Assembly: GCA_964572365.1 (NCBI GenBank)
Contig: CAZNFK010000006.1
Coordinates: 1 to 44,344 of the forward strand
Length of the DNA: 44,344 bases
Origin: Salinimicrobium sp964572365
GTDB lineage: Bacteria > Bacteroidota > Bacteroidia > Flavobacteriales > Flavobacteriaceae
Reading direction: 5' to 3'
Made by a program: the position numbers and the translations under genes. Numbering within the stretch: the stretch's first letter is position 1; each line of letters opens with the position of its first letter. The notes beneath the pieces are model-generated. The model searched no databases and was not told where the DNA came from. It was given only the letters and a program-made list of their open reading frames with translations. Positions 23,259-32,482 of this stretch are shown in pieces.

Positions 23259-25565
23259 ATGAATCAGGATTATATAAAACCGGACAATTGGTCCATTCTG
23301 GAAGAAGGATTTGATGCGGAAAGAGTTGAGTCATCAGAAAGTCTTTTTAGTCTTGGTAACGGAGCAATGGGGCAGCGTGCCAACTTTGAGGAGCAGTACT
23401 CAGGAGCTACTTTCCAGGGCAGTTATATCGCAGGGGTCTATTACCCCGATAAGACCAAGGTGGGCTGGTGGAAGAATGGTTATCCCGAGTACTTCGCCAA
23501 GGTTCTGAATGCTCCTAACTGGATTGGGGTCAATGTGCTCATAAACGGCGACTCCCTTGATCTTTTTACCTGTAAGGAGATCAAATACTTCCGAAGGGAA
23601 TTAAATATGAAAGAGGGATGGTACGAGCGCAGTTTTGTCGCCGTTTTGCCTAATGATATTGAAGTAAGGGTAAATGTCATCAGGTTCCTTTCTCTTACAA
23701 GAAATGAGCTTGGAGCGATAAACTTCGAGGTAGAGCCACTCAATACCGATGCTACCATTACCTTCGAACCTTATATTGATAGTGGGATCACTAATGAAGA
23801 TGCCAACTGGGAGGAAAAGTTTTGGGAGACTCTTGAAGTAAAAACAGAAGAACACCGTGCCTTTATAACTTCTAAAACCTTAAAGACAGAATTTCATACG
23901 ACTGTTTTTATGCAGTCGCAACTATTTAAAGGTGGAGAAATTCTTCCTGCGGAAGCCAGGGAGGTCTTGTTTGAAGAAAAGATAAGCTTTAGGTATACGG
24001 CTGAAGCCAAAAAAGGAGAAAAGATCAGCCTCCACAAATTCGGTGGGTATGTGACCGATATGAACCACAAGCGCGAGGAACTTATTCCGGCGGCAGGGAA
24101 TGTTTTGGAAGAAGCCCTGAAAACAGGATTTGGTGCTTTGCTTCAGGAGCAACAAAAAGCCTGGGCCGGTATCTGGGAAATGGCCGATATTTCTATCAAA
24201 GGAGATGTCAAGGCGCAGCAGGGAATAAGGTTCAATATCTTTCAGCTTAACCAGACGTACTTAGGGGAAGATGCCCGTCTAAACATCGGGCCCAAAGGCT
24301 TCACCGGTGAAAAATATGGCGGAAGTACTTATTGGGATACTGAAGCTTATTGTATTCCATTTTATATGGCCACCAAAGATCAACATGTTGCGAGAAACCT
24401 GTTGACTTACCGGTACAACCATTTAGAGAAGGCCATCGAAAATGCCAAAAAACTTGGCTTTTCCAATGGTGCTGCTTTATATCCAATGGTTACCATGAAT
24501 GGGGAGGAGAGCCATAATGAATGGGAGATCACTTTTGAGGAGATCCATCGTAACGGGGCTATGGTGGTGGCTATCAAGAGGTATGTGGAATATACCGGGG
24601 ATTATAGCTACATTCCCGAGAAAGGCCTGGAAGTAATGATCGCCATTGCCCGTTTTTGGCAGCAAAGAGCGAATTATAGCCATAAAAAAGATCAATATGT
24701 CATTTTAGGTGTTACCGGACCTAATGAATATGAGAACAATGTCAACAATAACTGGTACACCAATTATATTGCAAAATGGTGCATCGAATATTGCCTTGAA
24801 AACTTAAAAAGGGTAAAAACAGATTATCCTTCAGATCATGGGCGGGTGTTGACTAAGACCAATCTTTCTTCGGAAGAGATCGCGACCTGGAAGGAAGTTG
24901 CCGACAAAATGTATTTCCCTTATTCTGAAGAATATAAGGTCTTCCTGCAACAGGACAGCTTTCTTGACAAAGAAATCTTGCCGGTTTCCGAACTTTCAAA
25001 ATCCCAAAGACCCATCAACCAAAAATGGAGCTGGGACCGAATCCTGCGTTCCTGTTATATAAAACAGGCCGATGTGCTACAGGGATTCTATTTCTTTGAA
25101 GATCATTTTTCTAAAGAAGAACTGGAAAAACATTTTGATTTTTACGAACCTATAACGGTACATGAATCTTCTCTCTCTCCCTGTGTGCATAGTATTCAGG
25201 CTGCAGCTTTGGGAAGAATGGAGCAGGCCTATCAATTCTATTTGAGAACCTCAAGGCTAGATCTTGATGATTATAACAATGAGGTCAAAGAGGGGTGTCA
25301 TATCACCAGTATGGCTGGAACCTGGATTAGCGTTGTAGAAGGTTTTGGAGGAATGAGAGTAAAAGATGGAAAACTTTCGTTCAATCCACAGATCCCTGGA
25401 GGATGGGAAAGTTATTCTTTCAAGGTGAATTTTAGAAACCAGATCTTGAAGGTAGATGTCGCTCCCGAAAAAACAGGCTTTATTCTGGAGGGAGACAGAA
25501 ACCTGGAAATTCTGGTCAATGGGAAAACCGTGCTGGTAGAGCCAAATAATCTTATTACAGTCTAA
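23259..25565 (+). CDS. GH65 glycoside phosphorylase, probable maltose phosphorylase
   Basis: This is a cytosolic enzyme that splits maltose with phosphate into glucose and beta-glucose 1-phosphate. It has 768 residues, the usual GH65 length, with no signal peptide. The N-terminal beta-sandwich (about 1-270: FSLGNGAMGQRANFEEQYSG) precedes the (alpha/alpha)6 barrel. The region NGEESHNEWEITFEEIHRNG (about 410-430) carries the general-acid glutamate, and TGPNEYENNVNNNWYTN and KEGCHITSMAGTW help bind substrate and phosphate. Kojibiose and trehalose phosphorylases are relatives, so the exact disaccharide is inferred from the susCDE and pgmB context. Confidence 0.92.
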   Translation: MNQDYIKPDNWSILEEGFDAERVESSESLFSLGNGAMGQRANFEEQYSGATFQGSYIAGVYYPDKTKVGWWKNGYPEYFAKVLNAPNWIGVNVLINGDSLDLFTCKEIKYFRRELNMKEGWYERSFVAVLPNDIEVRVNVIRFLSLTRNELGAINFEVEPLNTDATITFEPYIDSGITNEDANWEEKFWETLEVKTEEHRAFITSKTLKTEFHTTVFMQSQLFKGGEILPAEAREVLFEEKISFRYTAEAKKGEKISLHKFGGYVTDMNHKREELIPAAGNVLEEALKTGFGALLQEQQKAWAGIWEMADISIKGDVKAQQGIRFNIFQLNQTYLGEDARLNIGPKGFTGEKYGGSTYWDTEAYCIPFYMATKDQHVARNLLTYRYNHLEKAIENAKKLGFSNGAALYPMVTMNGEESHNEWEITFEEIHRNGAMVVAIKRYVEYTGDYSYIPEKGLEVMIAIARFWQQRANYSHKKDQYVILGVTGPNEYENNVNNNWYTNYIAKWCIEYCLENLKRVKTDYPSDHGRVLTKTNLSSEEIATWKEVADKMYFPYSEEYKVFLQQDSFLDKEILPVSELSKSQRPINQKWSWDRILRSCYIKQADVLQGFYFFEDHFSKEELEKHFDFYEPITVHESSLSPCVHSIQAAALGRMEQAYQFYLRTSRLDLDDYNNEVKEGCHITSMAGTWISVVEGFGGMRVKDGKLSFNPQIPGGWESYSFKVNFRNQILKVDVAPEKTGFILEGDRNLEILVNGKTVLVEPNNLITV

Positions 25566-25570
25566 AACAT

Positions 25571-25603
25571 AAAAGCTTCCTGATCTTTCGGGGAGCTTTT
25601 TTT
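25571..25603 (+). terminator. Hairpin with T-run between the GH65 and GH13 genes
   Basis: AAAAGCTTCC and GGGGAGCTTTT pair over about 11 bases (two T-G pairs) and are followed by TTT. It lies between genes of the same direction, so it may set the ratio of cytosolic (pgmB, GH65) to periplasmic (GH13, GH31) enzymes, or mark the end of a first transcript. Confidence 0.7.
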
Positions 25604-25615
25604 AAAACTATAAAA

Positions 25616-27490
25616 ATGAAAAATTCCTTCTTTCTCCTTTTCTTGATTCTTAGCAGTTTTTCCTATTCGCAGATTGATAAGGTGGAACCGCCAAACTGGT
25701 GGTTGGGAATGGAAGATCCCGAACTTCAAATTATGATCTATGGTGATAATGTTGGGAAGGCTAAAGCGGTCATACCTCATAGCGATGTAGAGCTTAAAAA
25801 AGTACACCAGGCTGAAAATCCTAATTATCTGTTTCTCGATCTTTTTATAAAGGAGGAAGCCAAATCCGGGAGTTTTGAGATTGTTTTAGAGCATTCAAAC
25901 GGCAGCACTGAGGTTTTCGAATACGAGTTAAAAGATCGGGAAAGACCTGCAGAAGAACTGGTTGGATTCAATAGTTCAGACGTCATCTATTTAGTAACAC
26001 CAGATCGTTTTGCCAATGGAGATCCTTCCAATGACATAGTCCCCGGGCTCAACGAAACCAGGATCAATAGAAATGATGATTATGCCCGGCATGGTGGAGA
26101 TATCAGGGGGATCATCAACCACCTGGATTACATTGCCGATATGGGATTTACCGCTCTCTGGTCGTCACCCTTGCTGATCAACGATATGGAATCGGGTTCT
26201 TATCATGGATATGCCATGACCGATTTTTACAAGGTGGATCCGCGTTTCGGAACTTTAGCTGAATACAAAGAACTGGCAGATAAAGCCCGTCAAAAAGGAA
26301 TTAAACTCATAATGGACCAGGTTGCCAACCATGCCGGCGTGGAACACTGGTGGATGGAGGACCTGCCCTTCAGCGACTGGATCAATCACCAGGAACGTTA
26401 TGAAAGTGACGATAAATTGATCTATTCCAATCACAGACGTACTACCAATCAGGATCTGTATGCTTCCATAGTTGACAAAAAGGGAATGACCGATGGTTGG
26501 TTCGTTGAAACCATGCCCGATCTAAATCAGCGGAATCCTTTTATGGCAAATTACCTCATCCAAAACAGCATTTGGTGGATCGAAACCCTGGGGCTTGGAG
26601 GAATTCGGCAGGACACTTATCCTTATCCAGATAAAGCATTTATGAGCGAGTGGGCGGGAGCTATAATGACAGAATATCCCAACTTCAATATCGTTGGAGA
26701 AGAGTGGAGCTACAATCCTTTATTGATAGGATATTGGCAGGAAGGTGCTAAGAACAAAGACGGGTACGATTCAAACCTTCCTTCTACGATGGATTTTGCC
26801 ATGCAGGGAAATATTGTTGCCGCTTTGAACGAGGAGGAACAATGGGATAAAGGACTGGTAAAGATCTATGAAGGGCTGGCAAATGATTTCGCGTACCCGT
26901 GCCCCGAAAAGATCATGATCTTTCCTGATAACCACGATAAAAGCAGGATCTTCACTCAGCTGGGAGAGGATATAACCAAAACTAAAATGGCAGTGGCTTA
27001 TATGCTTATGCTTCCCAGGATTCCCCAGGTCTACTACGGAACAGAGATCCTTATGGATGATACTGCCAACCCCGGTGACCATGGGTTGATAAGAACCGAT
27101 TTTCCCGGAGGCTGGGAAAATGACACGATCAATGCCTTTACCGGCGAAGGTCTTACCGCAGAGGAGAGGGATATGCAGTCTTTTCTTCGGAAGATTCTGA
27201 ACTACAGGAAAAATAGTAACGCAATTCATAAAGGCCATACTATTCACTTTGCCCCTGAAAACAAAATTTATCTCCTGATGCGGTCTGCAGGGACTGAAAA
27301 GGTTGTGGTCATACTTAACAAGAATAAGCAGCCGGTGTCTTTATCCCTGGACAGGTTTAAGGAACTGGGGCTGGATAATTCTACCCTGCAAAACCTGATT
27401 TCTGAAAAAAAGGTCATCTGGAAGAATTCCCTGGAATTACCCGGGGAGGGCGTCTATATTTTTACCACAAAAACCGAAAATCAGGATTAA
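25616..27490 (+). CDS. Periplasmic GH13 alpha-glycosidase (cyclomaltodextrinase/neopullulanase, SusA-like)
   Basis: This enzyme hydrolyses maltodextrins or cyclodextrins after import through SusC. It has 624 residues with a signal peptide ending FSYSQ. An N-terminal cyclomaltodextrinase domain (about 23-115: PPNWWLGMEDPELQIMIYG) leads into the GH13 barrel. Motifs are MDQVANHAG, GIRQDTYPYPD (nucleophile D333), IVGEEWSYNP (acid/base E362) and FPDNHDKSRIF (D441). A C-terminal beta domain (from about 540) ends the chain. No lipobox Cys follows the signal, so it should be soluble in the periplasm. One base separates its stop from the GH31 start. Confidence 0.92.
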   Translation: MKNSFFLLFLILSSFSYSQIDKVEPPNWWLGMEDPELQIMIYGDNVGKAKAVIPHSDVELKKVHQAENPNYLFLDLFIKEEAKSGSFEIVLEHSNGSTEVFEYELKDRERPAEELVGFNSSDVIYLVTPDRFANGDPSNDIVPGLNETRINRNDDYARHGGDIRGIINHLDYIADMGFTALWSSPLLINDMESGSYHGYAMTDFYKVDPRFGTLAEYKELADKARQKGIKLIMDQVANHAGVEHWWMEDLPFSDWINHQERYESDDKLIYSNHRRTTNQDLYASIVDKKGMTDGWFVETMPDLNQRNPFMANYLIQNSIWWIETLGLGGIRQDTYPYPDKAFMSEWAGAIMTEYPNFNIVGEEWSYNPLLIGYWQEGAKNKDGYDSNLPSTMDFAMQGNIVAALNEEEQWDKGLVKIYEGLANDFAYPCPEKIMIFPDNHDKSRIFTQLGEDITKTKMAVAYMLMLPRIPQVYYGTEILMDDTANPGDHGLIRTDFPGGWENDTINAFTGEGLTAEERDMQSFLRKILNYRKNSNAIHKGHTIHFAPENKIYLLMRSAGTEKVVVILNKNKQPVSLSLDRFKELGLDNSTLQNLISEKKVIWKNSLELPGEGVYIFTTKTENQD

Positions 27491-27491
27491 T

Positions 27492-29903
27492 TTGAAGAAC
27501 AAGGCTTTATTCCAATCCTTATTTCGTAAGAGCTATCTTTTCGGTGCTTTTCTGTTTTTTTCCACGGCCGTCTTGGCACAAAACCCGGAAAGGCAATTTT
27601 TGGAGGTCGAAAAGAAAGAAAATTCGGTTGAGGTAAGGACCGGGGACGGTAAGTACATATTCAAACCTTACACCCCTGAGATCTTTGAGACCACTTTTAT
27701 TCCTGCAGGAGAAACTTTTTCCCCGGTTTCTCATGCCGTAGTGCTGGAACCGCAGCAGGTGCTGTTCAGTTTTTCTGAAGATTCGGTACAGGTGACCATC
27801 GACTCTAAAGGTATTGATGTTGTGATCAAAAAGAGCCCTTTTCAGGTGGCTTATTACTACAATAACGAAAAGATCCTTTCAGAAAAAACGGGCTATTCCA
27901 AAACCGAAGATCTCGAAAAACTCGATTTCAATATTTCTGAATCTGAAGTTCTCTTTGGAGGCGGTGCCCGGGCCCTGGGTATGGATCGCAGAGGGAATCG
28001 GTTGAAATTGTATAATCAGGCTCATTACGGCTACGGCTCCAAAAGTGACCTTTTGAACTTTACTTTGCCGGTGGTTCTTTCTTCGGAAAAATATGCTTTG
28101 CATTTTGATAACGCTCCAATAGGATACCTGGATCTCGACAGTGAACGTAATAATTCTCTTGCTTATGAAACCATCGGCGGAAGAAAAACCTACCAGATCC
28201 TGGCCGGGGATTCCTGGGAAGAGCTTGTGGGCAACTACACTCTCTTAACGGGCAGGCAGCCTATGCCGCCGCGTTGGGCTCTGGGAAATTTTTCAAGCCG
28301 ATTCGGGTATCATTCTCAAAAAGAGGTAGAAGAGACCATTGAAAAATTTAAAGAAGACGAGATCCCGGTTGATGCCGTCATCCTTGACCTCTTCTGGTTT
28401 GGCCATGATATCAAAGGCACCATGGGCAACCTGGCTTTTGTGAAAGATTCTTTTCCCGAGCCTGAAAAAATGATCACTGAGCTTTCTAAAAAAGGGGTGA
28501 AGACCATCCTGGTAACCGAACCTTTTATCCTCACAACATCAAACCGTTGGGAAGAAGCGGTCGCAGAAAATATCCTTGCCACAGACACTTTGGGAAAGCC
28601 TTTTACCTATGATTTTTACTTCGGAAATACCGGTTTAATTGACATTTTTGATCCCAACGCAAGAAAGTGGTTCTGGAATATCTACGAAAATCTCACAGAA
28701 ATGGGCGTTGCCGGATGGTGGGGCGACCTGGGGGAACCCGAGGTGCACCCCGAAGGATTGCAGCACGAGATTGGTACAGCCAACGAAGTTCATAATATTT
28801 ATGGGCACTACTGGGCAAAACTCCTTTACGAGGGATATCAAAAAGATTTCCCCGGCAAACGTCCTTTTATCCTGATGAGGGCAGGAGCGGCCGGTTCTCA
28901 ACGGCACGGGCTCATCCCGTGGTCTGGCGATGTAAGCAGGAGCTGGGGCGGGTTAAAGGCTCAGCCAGAGATCTCTTTGCAAATGGGATTACAGGGACTG
29001 GCCTATATGCATTCCGACCTGGGCGGTTTCGCAGGAGACAACCTGGATGACGACCTATATGTTCGCTGGTTGCAATATGGAGTTTTTCAGCCTGTTTTCC
29101 GACCACATGCCCAGGAAGCGGTACCATCAGAACCGGTTTTCAGGGTAGATCACGTGAAGGAGCTGGCAAAGAAAGCAATCGAATTGCGCTACAGGCTTTT
29201 GCCGTATAATTACACGTTGTCATTTAAAAATGCTGTTGAAGGACTGCCGTTAATGAGGCCCCTGTTCTTCGAAGAGCCGGGAAGCTTCAGATTGTACTCT
29301 GTTGCCAATGATTATTTATGGGGAGATGCTTTTTTAGTCTCACCTGTAGTAAGGCCTCATATTTCTGAAAAAGAGATCTATTTTCCCGGGACCTCGAACT
29401 GGTTCGACTTCTATACCGGCGAAAAATATTCCGGCGGGGAAACCGGAACAGTTCTGCTGAAAGAAGGTTATGTTCCCACTTTTGTGAGAGGAGGAGCTTT
29501 TGTTCCCATGGTTCAGAAACTTCAGTCTACCGAAGAATTTTCAGCAGAAAAAATGGAAATTCATTACTTTTTTGATGCCGATGCCAAAACCAGTAAGGGA
29601 TTGCTGTACCATGATGACGGGAAAACGCCGGAAGCTTTCGAAAAAGGGGATTTTGAGCTTCTAAATTTCCGCAGTGAAAAGAAAGATGGGAAGAAATGGA
29701 TGATCGAGATTGTACAGGAGAGAGGAAAAAGAAGAAAAACATCTGAATTTAAAGAAACCAACTTAATTATTCACAACTTAACTTTTGCCCCAAATAGGAT
29801 CAGTGTTAACGGGGAGAAGGTTGAACCGGTTCATAATGAACAAAAAGAAATCCTGATCCCTGTGACTTTGAATGGGGGCAAAACCACAATAATAATCAAT
29901 TAA
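27492..29903 (+). CDS. Periplasmic GH31 alpha-glucosidase (TTG start)
   Basis: This is an exo-acting alpha-glucosidase of family GH31, expected to trim maltodextrins in the periplasm. It has 803 residues with a signal peptide ending TAVLAQ. The N-terminal beta sandwich (FGGGARALGMDRRG) is followed by the barrel with FSSRFGYHSQKEVEE and VILDLFWFG. The catalytic nucleophile is D412 (GWWGDLGEPEVHPEG) and the acid/base is D480 (PWSGDVSRSWGGL). A C-terminal domain with FVRGGAFVPM follows. No ATG precedes the signal peptide after the upstream stop. The TTG at 27492, one base after that stop, is therefore the only reasonable start and suggests coupled translation. Confidence 0.92.
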   Translation: MKNKALFQSLFRKSYLFGAFLFFSTAVLAQNPERQFLEVEKKENSVEVRTGDGKYIFKPYTPEIFETTFIPAGETFSPVSHAVVLEPQQVLFSFSEDSVQVTIDSKGIDVVIKKSPFQVAYYYNNEKILSEKTGYSKTEDLEKLDFNISESEVLFGGGARALGMDRRGNRLKLYNQAHYGYGSKSDLLNFTLPVVLSSEKYALHFDNAPIGYLDLDSERNNSLAYETIGGRKTYQILAGDSWEELVGNYTLLTGRQPMPPRWALGNFSSRFGYHSQKEVEETIEKFKEDEIPVDAVILDLFWFGHDIKGTMGNLAFVKDSFPEPEKMITELSKKGVKTILVTEPFILTTSNRWEEAVAENILATDTLGKPFTYDFYFGNTGLIDIFDPNARKWFWNIYENLTEMGVAGWWGDLGEPEVHPEGLQHEIGTANEVHNIYGHYWAKLLYEGYQKDFPGKRPFILMRAGAAGSQRHGLIPWSGDVSRSWGGLKAQPEISLQMGLQGLAYMHSDLGGFAGDNLDDDLYVRWLQYGVFQPVFRPHAQEAVPSEPVFRVDHVKELAKKAIELRYRLLPYNYTLSFKNAVEGLPLMRPLFFEEPGSFRLYSVANDYLWGDAFLVSPVVRPHISEKEIYFPGTSNWFDFYTGEKYSGGETGTVLLKEGYVPTFVRGGAFVPMVQKLQSTEEFSAEKMEIHYFFDADAKTSKGLLYHDDGKTPEAFEKGDFELLNFRSEKKDGKKWMIEIVQERGKRRKTSEFKETNLIIHNLTFAPNRISVNGEKVEPVHNEQKEILIPVTLNGGKTTIIIN

Positions 29904-29917
29904 TAAAACCGAATTTT

Positions 29918-31354
29918 ATGAAGAAAATATCATTATTTCTACTCGGATTCTTAACCATTGTATCTTGTAAAGACGAACCGAAACAGGCGACGCAGGAGCA
30001 AGTTGCCGAAAAAGAAGAAATTGCTCCCGTTTCCAGCGAGACGATGGAGTCTGCTGTTATTTACGAGGCGAATATCAGGCAATATTCCCCAGAAGGGACC
30101 TTTGATGCCTTTACTGAAGAAATTCCGAAGTTAAAGGAGCTGGGGGTGAAGGTGATCTGGCTAATGCCTATTTATCCGATTTCTGAAACGAAGCGTAAGG
30201 CTACCGGCGATCTAAGTGTAGAGGACATTAAAGATCCTGAAGAAAGAAAGAAGTATCTTGGAAGTTATTATGCTATTTCAGATTATACTGCAGTCAACCC
30301 AAATTTCGGGACCAAAGAAGATCTTGATGAATTGGTTGAAGAAGCCCATGCTAACGGGATGTACGTGATCCTGGACTGGGTGGCCAATCACACCGGATGG
30401 GACCACCACTGGTTGAAAGAACATCCAGAATATTACACCCAAAACGAAAAAGGGGAGCCGGTTGATCCTTTAAATCCTGAGACTGGTGAATCCTGGGGCT
30501 GGACAGATGTGGCCGATCTTAACTATGACAATAAGGAATTATGGAAAGAGATGACAGCCGAAATGAAATACTGGATCGATGAGCATGACATCGACGGGTT
30601 CAGGGCCGATGTTGCGGGAGAAGTTCCCACCGAATTCTGGGAGCAGGCTTTACCTCAGCTGGAGGAGACAAAACCGGTTTTCATGCTCGCAGAGTCTGAA
30701 GAAAAAGAACTTTTTCACAACGCCTTTGATATGGGCTATAACTGGGAGGGTCACCATTTGATGAACCAGCTGGCACAGGGAGAGATCACTGTGAAAGACT
30801 GGGATGATTATATGAAGAAGATCGATACCACTTATCAGGAAGATGATTACCTCATGAACTTCGTGACCAACCATGACGAAAACTCCTGGAACGGAACAGT
30901 CAGGGAAAGAATGGGAGAGGCTGCAGAAGCTATGGTGGCTCTAACCTACACCATTCCTGGTATGCCTTTGATCTATAGCGGACAGGAGTATGACATGGAT
31001 AAGCGGTTGCTGTTCTTTGAAAAAGATACTATTCCGAAGGAAAAAGGAAAAATGTGGCCACTCCTGAAAAAACTTGGCGAATTGAAGAATAGCAATCCGG
31101 CGCTTCATGGCGGTAAAAAGGCAGCCGCTTATAAAAGGGTTTCAACCTCGGCAGATGAGGCAGTGTTGGCTTTTGAGCGTTCGGCAAATGGGAAAAAAGT
31201 AGTGTACATCGCTAATATGAGCGAGAAACCAACTGAATTTACTTTAGATTTTGAAGGGGAGCTTAAACCCTATTTAGGAAAAGAGGATTTTAAGCTGGAT
31301 GCTCCTGTTCATAATTTTGGTCCATGGGAATATGTGGTTTTAATAAATAACTAA
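29918..31354 (+). CDS. GH13 alpha-amylase-type lipoprotein
   Basis: This is a 478-residue GH13 enzyme with lipobox IVSC (C17) followed by KDEPKQ. Cys-Lys-Asp-Glu matches the Bacteroidota lipoprotein export pattern, so surface display is likely. The barrel starts near residue 45 (AVIYEANIRQYSPEGTF). Motifs are LDWVANHTGWDHHW, GFRADVAGEVP (nucleophile D231), FMLAESEEKE (acid/base E259) and FVTNHDENSWNG (D320). A short C-terminal beta domain ends WEYVVLINN. It would be a second surface amylase besides the leftward one. It closes the rightward hydrolase series and is followed by a very strong terminator. Confidence 0.9.
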   Translation: MKKISLFLLGFLTIVSCKDEPKQATQEQVAEKEEIAPVSSETMESAVIYEANIRQYSPEGTFDAFTEEIPKLKELGVKVIWLMPIYPISETKRKATGDLSVEDIKDPEERKKYLGSYYAISDYTAVNPNFGTKEDLDELVEEAHANGMYVILDWVANHTGWDHHWLKEHPEYYTQNEKGEPVDPLNPETGESWGWTDVADLNYDNKELWKEMTAEMKYWIDEHDIDGFRADVAGEVPTEFWEQALPQLEETKPVFMLAESEEKELFHNAFDMGYNWEGHHLMNQLAQGEITVKDWDDYMKKIDTTYQEDDYLMNFVTNHDENSWNGTVRERMGEAAEAMVALTYTIPGMPLIYSGQEYDMDKRLLFFEKDTIPKEKGKMWPLLKKLGELKNSNPALHGGKKAAAYKRVSTSADEAVLAFERSANGKKVVYIANMSEKPTEFTLDFEGELKPYLGKEDFKLDAPVHNFGPWEYVVLINN

Positions 31355-31374
31355 AATTTCTCCAAAATAATTGC

Positions 31375-31409
31375 AAAAATGCTCCTAAAAAGGAGCATTT
31401 TTATTTTTT
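31375..31409 (+). terminator. Strong terminator ending the maltodextrin operon
   Basis: AAAAATGCTCCT (31375-31386), loop AAAA, AGGAGCATTTTT (31391-31402), then ATTTTTTA. It is a perfect 12-bp stem, 20 bases after the stop codon, and separates the hydrolases from pfkA. Confidence 0.93.
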
Positions 31410-31415
31410 ATTAAC

Positions 31416-31429
31416 CGAAAACGTTTGAG
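31416..31429. promoter_or_regulatory. Degenerate copy of the LacI-type operator before pfkA
   Basis: CGAAAACGTTTGAG matches the susC/lacI palindrome CGAAAACGTTTTCG at 11 of 14 positions, with the left half and centre intact. It lies between the terminator and the pfkA start (63 bases before the first site-distal ATG base), a good operator position. Binding is inferred. Confidence 0.5.
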
Positions 31430-31478
31430 TTTATAGGCAAATTAGGTTATATTCTCTAATTAAAATAGCTTTACATTA

Positions 31479-32465
31479 ATGTTAGAAAAGATCAAGAAAA
31501 TAGGTGTATTGACTTCCGGTGGTGATGCCCCCGGAATGAACGCAGCGATCCGGGCCGTGGTCAGGAGCTGCTCATATTTTAACCTGGATTGCATCGGGAT
31601 TTACAGGGGGTACCAGGGCCTCATAGAAAATGATTTCGAACTGCTCACGGCGAGATCTGTACGAAACGTGATCAACAGGGGAGGGACCTTCCTTAAATCG
31701 GCACGTTCGCAGGAGTTCCGTACCAAAGAAGGCAGGGCCAAAGCACACCAGAACCTGGTTCGTGCTGGAATAGATGCCCTGGTTGTAATTGGGGGAGACG
31801 GAACCTTCACAGGTGCTATTCTGCTTCAGGACGAGCATAACTTTCCAATTGTCGGGATTCCTGCTACCATCGATAATGATATCAACGGAACTGATTATAC
31901 CCTTGGATATGACACTGCTTTGAACACAGTGGTAGATGCCATAGATAAGATCAGGGATACAGCCAGCTCCCATAACCGCCTTTTCCTTGTGGAAGTGATG
32001 GGGCGCGATGCCGGAGATATCGCCCTCAACAGCGGAATTGGTGCCGGGGCGGAAGAGATCCTGATCCCCGAGGAAGACAGGGGGATCGAAAAAATGCTTT
32101 ATTCGTTGGAAAGGAGCCGAAAAGCTGGAAAAACATCCAGTATTATCGTGGTGGCCGAAGGTGAAAAGAGCGGAAAGAACATTTTTGAACTTGCCGATTT
32201 CATAGGAGAGAACCTGGAAGGATATGATATCCGGGTATCTGTTCTGGGGCATATCCAGCGTGGAGGTGCGCCGAGCTGCTATGACAGGGTACTTGCCAGC
32301 AGACTGGGAGTCGGGGCAATAGAAGCATTATTGCGTGGTGAAAGCAAAGTGATGGTGGGGATCAGTAACAGGATGATCACCTCGGTTGATTTTGAGATCG
32401 CCATCAAAGGTCAGAGACCTTTAGATAAGGAATTGAGAAGGGTGTTAAATATCACCACAGTATAA
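31479..32465 (+). CDS. pfkA: ATP-dependent 6-phosphofructokinase
   Basis: This cytosolic glycolytic enzyme phosphorylates fructose 6-phosphate to fructose 1,6-bisphosphate. It has 328 residues, the standard bacterial length. Visible are IGVLTSGGDAPGMNAAIRAVVR (nucleotide site), GGDGTFTGA (ATP-type glycine motif), GIPATIDNDINGTDYTLGYDTA (catalytic TIDND), EVMGRDAGDIAL (MGR motif) and LGHIQRGGAPSCYDRVLAS. It is placed directly after the maltodextrin operon, with its own candidate operator, and 17 bases before gapA. It probably forms a two-gene glycolytic unit that responds to the same sugar signal. Confidence 0.97.
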   Translation: MLEKIKKIGVLTSGGDAPGMNAAIRAVVRSCSYFNLDCIGIYRGYQGLIENDFELLTARSVRNVINRGGTFLKSARSQEFRTKEGRAKAHQNLVRAGIDALVVIGGDGTFTGAILLQDEHNFPIVGIPATIDNDINGTDYTLGYDTALNTVVDAIDKIRDTASSHNRLFLVEVMGRDAGDIALNSGIGAGAEEILIPEEDRGIEKMLYSLERSRKAGKTSSIIVVAEGEKSGKNIFELADFIGENLEGYDIRVSVLGHIQRGGAPSCYDRVLASRLGVGAIEALLRGESKVMVGISNRMITSVDFEIAIKGQRPLDKELRRVLNITTV

Positions 32466-32482
32466 TTACAAACAATTGAATT

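Noticed and set aside
31572..32252. 226-codon minus-strand frame opposite pfkA
   Set aside because: It mirrors the well-conserved pfkA codons and shows no recognisable protein features.
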